Assembly: GCA_949740725.1 (NCBI GenBank)
Contig: CATJIO010000123.1
Location: 1-38,543, forward strand
Origin: an uncultured Lachnospiraceae bacterium
GTDB taxonomy: Bacteria > Bacillota > Clostridia > Lachnospirales > Lachnospiraceae
Length of the DNA stretch: 38,543 nt
Direction of reading: 5' to 3'
The notes below the pieces were generated by a model. It did no database searches, was not told where the DNA came from, and was given only the letters and a program-made list of their open reading frames with translations. A program made the translations under genes and the position numbers. This document shows, piece after piece, positions 24,837 through 32,507 of this stretch; position 1 is the first letter of the stretch, and each line of letters opens with the position of its first letter.

Positions 24837-26603
24837 ATGGGGAATGAGTTAGAGAAGGGGACATCGAGAGCCAGAGCGGCCAGAAGCCGGCGGGCGGACC
24901 GGGCAGTTTATCAGGGAGCGGAGGCTGGCCTAGGAGCAGGGCTGGGGCAGACCAAGAGGCGCTCCAGGACGCGGCGCCGGGTTATCACGATGATTATCGC
25001 GGAATGCTTTGCCTTGCTGTTTATTTTCAGCTATGGATTTTTTTCCAGAAGATGGAATATGATTCAGCGAATGGATGACTGGGTGCCAGAGGAAGTAGAG
25101 AATCCTAATTTTTCTGTGGATCTTCCCCAATATGAGAAACAAAAGGGCCACTGGGGAATCTATATCTTCGGGGTGGACAGCCGCGGCACCAATGTGGGAA
25201 AAGGAACCAACGCGGATGTAAATATGATCTGTGACATTAATCATGACACTGGGGAGATCCGGTTGGTAAGTGTATTTCGGGATTCTTATCTGGCGGTGAA
25301 TGACAGCGGTAGCTATAATAAGATCAATCAGGCATATTTCACTGGCGGTCCCAGCAATGCGGCAAAGATGCTGAATAAAAATCTGGACTTAAATGTAGGT
25401 GATTTTGTTACCTTTAACTGGAAGGCCGTGGCAGATGGGATTAATCTTCTGGGCGGCATTGACATGGAGATCAGCAAAGCAGAATTCTACTATATTAATT
25501 CTTTTATCACAGAGACAGTGGAAGCCACCGGTATCTATTCCACTCATTTAAAGCATGCGGGAATGAACCATCTGGACGGGGTTCAAGCAGTGGCTTATGG
25601 CCGCCTGCGGCTGATGGATACGGATTTTGCCAGGACAGAACGGCAGAGAAAGGTTATCCAGGCAGCCTTCGAAAAAGCAAAGACAGCGGATCTTGCTACG
25701 TTGAATCAGCTTACCTTAGTGCTGTTTCCCCAGGTGGCTACCAGTGTGGATATGCAGGATATCTTAAGTTTGGTAGGAGACATGGGGAAATATTATATCG
25801 GGGAAACCGGAGGATTTCCCTTTGCCAGAGGCGATGCAAATATGGGAAAGAAGGGAGCGTGTGTCATTCCCCAGACGTTGGAAAGCAACGTGAAGGAACT
25901 GCACCAGTTTCTTTATGGGGAGGAAAATTACACTCCCAGCGATACAGTGCTCCAAATCAGCTCTCGGATTTCTAGTGAAACGGGCATGTACAGTGAAGGG
26001 GTGTCAGTAGGGCATGTGTCTACTGCCAACGGTGTGGTGCCAAGCGCAACTAAGGCTGTACGAGCAACTCAGGAGGAATCAAAAGAAGAGTCCAGGGAGA
26101 ATGAGGAAGAAAAAGAAGATGAAGAGAGTACTGAGGAGGAAAATGTGAATGAACATTCGGAGGAAGAACGGGAGAGCCGGCCTTCTGAGACTAGACCTTC
26201 CTCCACTGTTTCTACAGAACGCCGTCCAGAAGGGGGGTCACCAGCAGATCGGAATGATAATGTTCCGGTAGCACAGCCTACAGCTCCAGAGGAGACTAGC
26301 CACCCATTTCTTACGCCGTCATCTCCAGATGAAACCGGCCCTCACAGCCCCACAGCGGATAGGCGGCCGGATGAGACGATGACGGTTCATCCGGGGGATA
26401 TTAGCGGGCCTGGGGGAGCAGCTTCCCCACATCCGACTGAAAGTCCATCCTACTCCTATCCTACAGCAGAGCAGGCTCCGGGGAGCATGGCGCCTTCCAT
26501 GCCTCAGGGAGAGCATAGTACGGCTCCTCCAGGGCCGGGTGCCGGAGATTTCCAACCGGGAGGAGATGTTTTAACCGTTCCGAAAGGGCCGGGAGGATTC
26601 TGA
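24837..26603 (+). CDS. LytR-CpsA-Psr (LCP) glycopolymer transferase
   Basis: A 588-residue membrane-anchored protein. The 48-residue cytoplasmic N-terminus is Arg-rich, a single helix spans about 49-70, and the extracellular LCP domain covers about 105-290. Conserved residues are visible: GVDSR (112-116), the Asp in TNADVNM, VFRDS (146-150), and YGRLR with DFARTERQRK (254-271). LCP enzymes move glycopolymers from undecaprenyl diphosphate to peptidoglycan. After the domain comes an unusual tail (about 405-588), first Glu-rich and then Pro/Ser/Thr-rich, which probably spans the wall. It follows PGT 3 and should attach the operon's glycan. Confidence 0.9.
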   Translation: MGNELEKGTSRARAARSRRADRAVYQGAEAGLGAGLGQTKRRSRTRRRVITMIIAECFALLFIFSYGFFSRRWNMIQRMDDWVPEEVENPNFSVDLPQYEKQKGHWGIYIFGVDSRGTNVGKGTNADVNMICDINHDTGEIRLVSVFRDSYLAVNDSGSYNKINQAYFTGGPSNAAKMLNKNLDLNVGDFVTFNWKAVADGINLLGGIDMEISKAEFYYINSFITETVEATGIYSTHLKHAGMNHLDGVQAVAYGRLRLMDTDFARTERQRKVIQAAFEKAKTADLATLNQLTLVLFPQVATSVDMQDILSLVGDMGKYYIGETGGFPFARGDANMGKKGACVIPQTLESNVKELHQFLYGEENYTPSDTVLQISSRISSETGMYSEGVSVGHVSTANGVVPSATKAVRATQEESKEESRENEEEKEDEESTEEENVNEHSEEERESRPSETRPSSTVSTERRPEGGSPADRNDNVPVAQPTAPEETSHPFLTPSSPDETGPHSPTADRRPDETMTVHPGDISGPGGAASPHPTESPSYSYPTAEQAPGSMAPSMPQGEHSTAPPGPGAGDFQPGGDVLTVPKGPGGF

Positions 26604-26626
26604 TTTTAAAATTCTTTCATTTTTTT

Positions 26627-26646
26627 ATCACAATTCCATCACAATT
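26627..26646. promoter_or_regulatory. Direct repeat upstream of htrA
   Basis: ATCACAATT occurs at 26627-26635 and again at 26638-26646, an 11-base period, with a looser TTACAAT at 26652. Tandem sites one helical turn apart are typical of OmpR/PhoB-family response regulators. It lies about 90 bases before the HtrA start. Which regulator binds is unknown. Confidence 0.4.
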
Positions 26647-26733
26647 TTTGCTTACAATCGTTTTTGTAAACAGGAAAAATAAAAAATACTCGTTTCGGAC
26701 GCATGGTAAAAAGCAGGAAAGGAGATTGTGGTT

Positions 26734-28398
26734 ATGTATCAGGAAGATTATTATGAAAACGACAGACCAGTAAATGGGGATAACAAACTAAACCAGGATG
26801 CCGAGCAGCCGGAAAAAAGGATAGAGGTAAAAAGGGAGGCTTCTGAAAATGATAGAAGCTCTCAGGGGGGGACTGACAGCAGTTATGTGAACAGCCAGCC
26901 TGAGATTAGAGGTGGCTATGGAAGCAATCAGTCTGGGATGAATGGCAGTTATGGAAATGCCCAATCTGGGATGAGCGGTAGCTATGGAAGCAGCCAGCCA
27001 GGAGAGACGTATGGACGCTATGGAAACAGCCAACCAGGGACGAATGGTTATGGAAATGGGCAGTATGGTGCAAACAGTAACTATGGCGGCCAGCAGACAG
27101 GACCCCATTACGCACCATGGCAGAGGACGCAGCAGGATCCCCGTCTGTCCGGCCAGGATACCCACAGAAAGAAAAGGTCTCATCCTCTTCTGAAAAAGAC
27201 TGCGGGAATTACCGCGGCAGCGCTTTTGTTTGGAGTAGTGGCCGGTGGGACAATGGTAGGAGTAAACCGGATATCTGGACTTATCCAGAATGGTGAAAAG
27301 GAGCCTGCCGTAGAGTCTTCCATTGCCCAGGTGGAGACCGTTCCTCAGACAGAGAAAGGGAGCGCTATCACGGCAGTACCGGCGATTACCAATGATGTTT
27401 CTGCTATCGTGGAGAAGGCAATGCCTTCTGTGGTAGCCATCAACAGCGTAACAGAGTACCAGACTAGGGACTGGTTCGGCATTCCACAGGTTTATGAGGG
27501 AAAAGGAAGTGGATCCGGTATCATTGTAGGGGAAAGCGAGGACGAGCTTCTAATTGTCACCAATAACCATGTGGTGGAAGGGACGAAGACCCTCGGGGTT
27601 GTCTTTGTGGATAATGAGGTGGTAGAGGCTAATGTAAAAGGAACCGATTCCGCGAATGACCTGGCTGTGATTGCTGTAAATGTGAGCCAGATTCCGGAGG
27701 AAACAAAGAATAAGATTGCCGTGGCAACACTGGGAAATTCGGATTCCCTGAAAGTGGGCCAGGGAGTGATTGCCATTGGCAATGCTCTGGGCTATGGCCA
27801 GTCGGTAACTGTTGGCTATGTCAGCGCTTTGGATCGGGAAGTGAAAACAGATCAGCAGACTACCAGAAATCTCCTCCAAACGGATGCTGCCATTAATCCT
27901 GGAAACAGTGGCGGCGCTCTTCTCAATATGCAGGGGGCAGTGGTAGGCATTAATTCTGCCAAATACTCCTCTACAGAAGTGGAGGGTATGGGCTATGCTA
28001 TTCCGATTTCCAAGGTCCAGGATATTATCGATAATCTGATGACGAAAAAGACCAGAATCCAGGTAGAAGATGGAAAACGGGGATATTTAGGGATTCAGGC
28101 GCAGGATATCGATTCCCAGACATCGCTTCTCTATGGTATGCCTCAGGGTGTGTTTGTTTACAAAATCATGGAGGATGGCGCTGCCGCTGCCTCTGACTTA
28201 AACGAAAAGGATATCATTACGAAGTTTGATGGCCAGTCTATCCAGACCAAGGAGGAGCTGACCAGTATGCTATCCTACTATTCAGGAGGGGACACAGTAG
28301 AGCTTACGGTAATGTCTCTGGTAAATGGACAGTATGTGGAACGCCAGGTTCAGGTTACTCTGGGAATACGTTCAATGGAAGAAGCGGAAAAACAGTAA
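26734..28398 (+). CDS. htrA: HtrA-like serine protease with Tyr-Gly-rich N-terminal region
   Basis: A 554-residue S1C protease. The order is: charged start, Gly/Ser/Tyr/Asn/Gln-rich segment (about 50-123), basic stretch, membrane helix (about 156-176), trypsin-like domain with His279 in TNNHVVEG, Asp309 in ANDLAVI and Ser392 in PGNSGGAL, and one PDZ domain (about 450-545, starting GYLGIQAQ). The protease and PDZ domains lie outside the membrane and should degrade misfolded exported proteins. The long cytoplasmic low-complexity part is unusual next to typical Firmicutes HtrA. ATG 26734 is preferred over GTG 26728 on ribosome-site spacing (GGAGA, 26721-26725). A terminator follows at 28423. Confidence 0.92.
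   Translation: MYQEDYYENDRPVNGDNKLNQDAEQPEKRIEVKREASENDRSSQGGTDSSYVNSQPEIRGGYGSNQSGMNGSYGNAQSGMSGSYGSSQPGETYGRYGNSQPGTNGYGNGQYGANSNYGGQQTGPHYAPWQRTQQDPRLSGQDTHRKKRSHPLLKKTAGITAAALLFGVVAGGTMVGVNRISGLIQNGEKEPAVESSIAQVETVPQTEKGSAITAVPAITNDVSAIVEKAMPSVVAINSVTEYQTRDWFGIPQVYEGKGSGSGIIVGESEDELLIVTNNHVVEGTKTLGVVFVDNEVVEANVKGTDSANDLAVIAVNVSQIPEETKNKIAVATLGNSDSLKVGQGVIAIGNALGYGQSVTVGYVSALDREVKTDQQTTRNLLQTDAAINPGNSGGALLNMQGAVVGINSAKYSSTEVEGMGYAIPISKVQDIIDNLMTKKTRIQVEDGKRGYLGIQAQDIDSQTSLLYGMPQGVFVYKIMEDGAAAASDLNEKDIITKFDGQSIQTKEELTSMLSYYSGGDTVELTVMSLVNGQYVERQVQVTLGIRSMEEAEKQ
26881..27102 (+). repeat. Degenerate Tyr-Gly-rich coding repeats within htrA
   Basis: Codons 50-123 of htrA repeat units such as GSYGNAQSGM, GSYGSSQPG and GRYGNSQPG, each about 9-12 codons. 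At DNA level GGCAGTTATGGAAATGCCCA is echoed by GGTAGCTATGGAAGCAGCCA, a sign of slippage or duplication with drift. Confidence 0.7.
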
Positions 28399-28422
28399 GC
28401 GGATATATAATTGGGATTTAGT

Positions 28423-28459
28423 AAAGAAGGTACTAAGCCGAGGAGGCAGTACCTTCTTT
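28423..28459 (+). terminator. Hairpin terminator after htrA
   Basis: A perfect 12-bp stem (28423-28434 with 28448-28459), a 13-base loop, and a pyrimidine-rich tail (GCGTTCTTC). It separates htrA from the ClpX-like gene. Confidence 0.65.
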
Positions 28460-28480
28460 GCGTTCTTCTACTTCCTGCAC

Positions 28481-28509
28481 TTGAATAACCGGACTGCCTA
28501 TGTTACACT
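28481..28509 (+). promoter_or_regulatory. Promoter of the ClpX-like gene
   Basis: TTGAAT (28481-28486), a 17-base spacer and TACACT (28504-28509) preceded by TGT, an extended -10. It lies between the htrA terminator and the ClpX-like gene. Confidence 0.55.
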
Positions 28510-28581
28510 TAAAAGGATGCAGGCAGCACACTAGGCTGCAGGAAAAATTCATGAAAAAAGCGGACGAAGAGGGAGAGGACA

Positions 28582-30015
28582 TTGGAAGATCAGGAGAAAT
28601 CATTAAAAATAGAAGAGGATGGCAGAGATAGCCAGGAGGAGGACAAGGATTACGAGAAAGTCTGTTATATCTGTCGAAGACCAGAGAGCAAGGCAGGTAG
28701 TATGGTATCTATGCCGGGAAAAATCTATCTGTGTCATGACTGCATGCAAAAGGCATTCGATGCATTAAATCAAAATGGGATGGATTTGGGGCAGATTCCC
28801 AATATGCCCTTTATGAATTTGAATATTGGGGACTTGTCAAATTTTATGCGCCCAGATATGTCGATTCCCAAGAAGCAGAAAATTAAGAAAAAGAAGGAGG
28901 AACCGAAACATTATTCTATTCAGGATATACCGGCTCCTCACCAAATCAAGCATCGCCTGGATGAGTATGTGGTGGGGCAAGAGCAGGCGAAAAAGGTTAT
29001 GGCTGTGGCTGTCTATAACCATTATAAGCGGGCCCTTTTGGGAAATCAGGACGAATCAGATGAGATTACCATAGAAAAGTCGAATATCCTGATGGTTGGA
29101 CCTACAGGAAGCGGAAAAACATACCTGGTGAAAACACTTGCCAAGCTTTTGGACGTCCCTTTGGCGATTGCGGATGCTACCTCTCTGACCGAGGCTGGAT
29201 ATATTGGAGATGACATTGAGAGTGTGGTAAGTAAGCTTTTGGCGGCTGCGGATAATGATGTGGAGAAGGCGGAACGGGGAATCATCTTTATTGACGAGAT
29301 CGATAAGATTGCGAAAAAACAGCAGACCAATACCAGAGATGTGAGTGGAGAATCGGTTCAGCAGGAGCTGCTAAAGCTTCTAGAGGGAAGTATTGTTGAA
29401 GTTCCGGTGGGATCCAATCAGAAAAATGCTATGACCCCGATGGCTACGGTAAATACAGATCATATTCTGTTTATCTGCGGAGGTGCATTTCCAGATCTGG
29501 AGGAAATTATCCGGGAGCGGTTGAGAAAGAGATCTTCTATGGGCTTTGGAGGAGAATTAAAGGATACCTTTGATCAGGATAAGCAGTTGTTGACTAAGGT
29601 GGAAAACGACGATCTGCGAAAGTTTGGAATGATTCCAGAATTCTTAGGGCGGCTTCCGGTGACAGTTTCCCTAGAGCGGCCAGATAAAAATTTTATGATG
29701 AAAGTGCTTATGGAGCCGAAGAATGCAATCATAAAGCAGTATGAAAAGCTTCTTGCCTATGATGAAGTGAAACTGGATTTTGATGAGACGGCTCTGGAGT
29801 GGATTGCAGAGGAGGCATTAAAAAAGGATACAGGAGCTAGGGCGCTACGGGCGATTCTTGAAGAATTTATGCTGGATATCATGTATGAGATTCCCAAGGA
29901 TCCCAATATCGGCGCAGTGGTTATCACAAGGCCCTACCTGGAGAAGCGAGGAGGGCCTAGGATAGAGATGAGAGGGACTATGGTAGCAGCAGAATCTGCC
30001 TATTCCCGGAGCTGA
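28582..30015 (+). CDS. ClpX-type AAA+ unfoldase, divergent paralogue
   Basis: A 477-residue HslU/ClpX-family ATPase. The N-terminal zinc domain has Cys28, Cys31, Cys51 and Cys54; then a linker about 30 residues longer than in E. coli ClpX, ending in a Lys-rich run (97-105). The AAA+ module has Walker A GPTGSGKT (173-180), Walker B IIFIDE (234-239) and sensor-2 GAR (418-420). The pore-1 loop is GYIGDD rather than GYVGED, the ClpP-docking loop reads MGF (320-322) rather than IGF, and the RKH substrate loop aligns with QKN (280-282). It probably still docks on ClpP but chooses different substrates. The start is TTG 28582 with GGGAGAGG; the next Met is beyond the zinc knuckle. A canonical clpX would be elsewhere. 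Confidence 0.88.
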   Translation: MEDQEKSLKIEEDGRDSQEEDKDYEKVCYICRRPESKAGSMVSMPGKIYLCHDCMQKAFDALNQNGMDLGQIPNMPFMNLNIGDLSNFMRPDMSIPKKQKIKKKKEEPKHYSIQDIPAPHQIKHRLDEYVVGQEQAKKVMAVAVYNHYKRALLGNQDESDEITIEKSNILMVGPTGSGKTYLVKTLAKLLDVPLAIADATSLTEAGYIGDDIESVVSKLLAAADNDVEKAERGIIFIDEIDKIAKKQQTNTRDVSGESVQQELLKLLEGSIVEVPVGSNQKNAMTPMATVNTDHILFICGGAFPDLEEIIRERLRKRSSMGFGGELKDTFDQDKQLLTKVENDDLRKFGMIPEFLGRLPVTVSLERPDKNFMMKVLMEPKNAIIKQYEKLLAYDEVKLDFDETALEWIAEEALKKDTGARALRAILEEFMLDIMYEIPKDPNIGAVVITRPYLEKRGGPRIEMRGTMVAAESAYSRS

Positions 30016-31766
30016 AGAAAGGCTTGATAAAGATCCAGCGTACCATATCCAAATTCCCGGTTTGGGTATTGGTATGCTGGATTTCTACTTGCACCGCGGA
30101 TGAGATAGCCACGGATGGAAGCATTGTTCATTGAAGGGTCATTTCCGGCCACCACACCCCAGGACAATAGGTTTGCAATGGCTCCTGCGGTGATCGCTGC
30201 AGATACGGAAGAACCGGTTCTCCTGGTCATCGGAAGCTCTTTTCCATAGCTGCCCTGAATGTGAGGGAGGGCAGGGCCTGGGATATCTACGCCAGGAGCG
30301 GCGACATCTGGCTTAATCTGGTCGTTAATGGTAAAACCGCGGCTGGAATGCAGATAAATGCTGCCATCTCTGTGATCGTAGGCGCTGATGGTCATGGGAA
30401 GAATCACATTTCCAGGATTGGTGATGGTGGTGTCTGGGTTTGGTTTCAAAAAGATCGTGTCCGGGGATGCGAAGCCTTCCACAGGTAGCCACATATGGTA
30501 TTGTCCTCGCAGATACAGGGAATTATATACTCGGATGCGCCATATTCCGGCGGTGGGATTTTCAAAGCGGAAAAAGATCAGCTGGCGTCCGGATCCTGCT
30601 TCATTGGCTAAATAGCTGACAGTGATCTTCGTAGGCTCTAGCAGAAAGCTGATGTGAGAGTCATGTCCTAAGGACATGGGAATGCGCTCTACCGTTTCAC
30701 CACTAGGAGAGACAAAGCCAACTGTGTAGAGATCCAGAACATCCGACCAGAATTCTGCTACAAAACCTCTCTCCCCCGGCGCAACTCGGATTTCCACATC
30801 TTCCCAGGGTTGATTTTCCGGAATGGTTCCGAAGTAATGATGGGAGAGACCGGCCTCATTCCCTCCGGCGATGACGCTTGCCATGCCAATATGCTGGCTG
30901 GCAGACTGAAGGGTGTGGCCCAAAGGAGAAGTTCCCTCATGACTGCCCCAGTTCGTTCCCATGGAAATGCAGATTACTAGGGGCATATTTTTCTGACGGG
31001 AAAGGAGTTGTAGATATTTTATCCCCATCATAATATCATTTTCTTGGTAGGCGACAGCATCCTCACGGATCAGGTAAAAGTCCCGCAGATATTTTTTGGC
31101 CGGCTTTAGCTTTACGATCCCCAGCATAGCATTGGGGGCGGCGCCGGTGAAGTCGCCTGAAGGAGAGGCGCTGCCTGCGGCTACCCCGGCTAGAAAGGTT
31201 CCGTGGCCGTTAGTGTCTGTGGAAGGGACGACATCTAGAGGGGCATCGGAGCGGAGCGCAGTGTTGATCTGCTCCTCAGTATATGCGGTGCCATATTGGA
31301 TGCCGGAATATCGGGAAGAGACAGGAGGATTTACTCCAGGAGGAATGGTATCCAGATTTTCCGGAATGGTTTGATCCCAGATTCCCAAGATGCGGGTGCT
31401 GCCGTCTGGGTTCTGAAACAGCGGATTTAGATAATCGATTCCAGTGTCAATCAGCCCCACGAGAACACCTTCACCTTGATTCCCCAGGGCAGGCTGACGG
31501 AATACCGATAAGATTCCGGAAGATTCCAGGCTGGAGGAGTCCAGAAGAGTGTAGAGCTTGGGGATGGAATAGTAATCATAATCAACCATATTGATATCTG
31601 GTATGGACTGCAAAGGGATATAGATGATAGCATATTCTCTGGATGAGGGGGCGTCGTAGCAGAGGACATCCCTCTCCAGTTGAGGAAGGCGGCGGGCTAC
31701 ACTTCCCTGCCGGTAGATAAAATCAGCGATATTTTCACTGGCAGGATTTACAGGGCAGGTGGACAT
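30000..31766 (-). CDS. Subtilisin-family (S8) peptidase, Csp-like
   Basis: A 588-residue S8 protease without a signal peptide. The triad is complete: Asp107 in LIDTGID, His188 in NGHGTFLAG and Ser520 in TGSSVSAA; the oxyanion Asn sits in AGGNEAG. The N-terminal 90 residues look like a prodomain, and a beta-rich insertion (about 320-450) lies between the His and Ser regions, as in clostridial CspB/CspC germination proteases. A role in processing a spore cortex lytic enzyme is the family precedent, not shown here; many Lachnospiraceae carry several such paralogues. It has a GAGGAG ribosome site. Its 3' end overlaps the convergent ClpX-like gene by 16 bases. Confidence 0.86.
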   Translation of the reverse strand: MSTCPVNPASENIADFIYRQGSVARRLPQLERDVLCYDAPSSREYAIIYIPLQSIPDINMVDYDYYSIPKLYTLLDSSSLESSGILSVFRQPALGNQGEGVLVGLIDTGIDYLNPLFQNPDGSTRILGIWDQTIPENLDTIPPGVNPPVSSRYSGIQYGTAYTEEQINTALRSDAPLDVVPSTDTNGHGTFLAGVAAGSASPSGDFTGAAPNAMLGIVKLKPAKKYLRDFYLIREDAVAYQENDIMMGIKYLQLLSRQKNMPLVICISMGTNWGSHEGTSPLGHTLQSASQHIGMASVIAGGNEAGLSHHYFGTIPENQPWEDVEIRVAPGERGFVAEFWSDVLDLYTVGFVSPSGETVERIPMSLGHDSHISFLLEPTKITVSYLANEAGSGRQLIFFRFENPTAGIWRIRVYNSLYLRGQYHMWLPVEGFASPDTIFLKPNPDTTITNPGNVILPMTISAYDHRDGSIYLHSSRGFTINDQIKPDVAAPGVDIPGPALPHIQGSYGKELPMTRRTGSSVSAAITAGAIANLLSWGVVAGNDPSMNNASIRGYLIRGASRNPAYQYPNREFGYGTLDLYQAFLQLRE

Positions 31767-31825
31767 AAGATATCTCCTCTGGGACTGTTTTATTTAATAT
31801 ATGTGAGATCCAGGCAAAAATTCCC

Positions 31826-31854
31826 TTTACGGGGAGAGAGAAAGCGGGTAAAAT
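31826..31854 (+). promoter_or_regulatory. Putative promoter of the signal peptidase II gene
   Basis: TTTACG (31826-31831), a 17-base spacer and TAAAAT (31849-31854), 65 bases before the gene at 31920, in the gap divergent from the Csp-like protease. Confidence 0.45.
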
Positions 31855-31919
31855 ATAAGAAAAGAATGGAACCTTAGGAAAGGAAAAGAAACGCGATAAA
31901 GAAAGAGAGGAACGGAGCG

Positions 31920-32414
31920 ATGTTGACACCTGTTTTATTCATTGCACTGATTGCCGGAACGGATCTGTGCATTAAAGAAGAGATCGAGGCCAGAGACAGC
32001 AGTGAGTTTCCAAAGGAATGCAAGGGCAGCAAAGGGATGATCACCCTTCACAAAAGCCATAATACCGGTTTCCCTTTTGAAGTATTAAAAAGCAGGCCAG
32101 CGTTGGTCCGGACCATCCCCATGGTGGTGATGTCCGGCCTGGCCGGAATTTTAGGCTTCCTGATACCAAAGAAGGGATACTGGGTAGAGAAGATGGTGCT
32201 GGTGTTGACTTTAGGCGGGGCCCTGAGTAATTTATACGATCGGGTAACCAGAAACTATGTGGTGGATTATTTCAGCATTAATGTGGGCTGGCTGAAGAAA
32301 GTCATATTTAATCTGGGGGATATCTCCATTTTTGCTGGAGCTGGCCTGGCGGTGTTTAATCAGGTGCTGCGGGAGCTATTCCAGTGGATTCGCAGGAGAC
32401 CTGAAGGAAAGTAG
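31920..32414 (+). CDS. lspA: Divergent signal peptidase II (LspA family)
   Basis: A 164-residue protein with four hydrophobic segments, the normal LspA size. The family blocks are recognisable: Asp15 in the first helix, HNTGFPFEV (48-55) for the NxG block, SNLYDR (103-108) for GNxxDR, VVDY with Asp116, and FNLGD (130-134) for FNxAD. The aspartates used in catalysis are kept, but GN has become SN and the Ala of FNxAD is Gly. LspA removes lipoprotein signal peptides at the membrane. The substitutions suggest a second, specialised copy or simply lineage drift. GAGAGGAACGGAG precedes the ATG. Confidence 0.72.
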   Translation: MLTPVLFIALIAGTDLCIKEEIEARDSSEFPKECKGSKGMITLHKSHNTGFPFEVLKSRPALVRTIPMVVMSGLAGILGFLIPKKGYWVEKMVLVLTLGGALSNLYDRVTRNYVVDYFSINVGWLKKVIFNLGDISIFAGAGLAVFNQVLRELFQWIRRRPEGK

Positions 32415-32441
32415 CCACATAAATAATCATGATGTTTCTGC

Positions 32442-32470
32442 TTGACAGAAGAACCAGAGTATAGTACAAT
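32442..32470 (+). promoter_or_regulatory. Strong sigma-A promoter
   Basis: A perfect TTGACA (32442-32447), a 17-base spacer and TACAAT (32465-32470), 38 bases before the CNNM/CBS gene. It is the closest match to consensus in the window. Confidence 0.75.
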
Positions 32471-32507
32471 CATTTGTAAAATTTTATGAAAAAAGGAGTG
32501 TTTTTCT

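Noticed and set aside
26881-27102. Short tandem repeats considered as a CRISPR array
   Set aside because: The units are degenerate, in frame with htrA and encode SYGN-type repeats, with no constant repeats separated by unique spacers.
26788-27183. A 131-codon minus-strand frame opposite the Tyr-Gly-rich part of htrA
   Set aside because: It is an artefact of low-complexity repeat codons; no start signal and no family.
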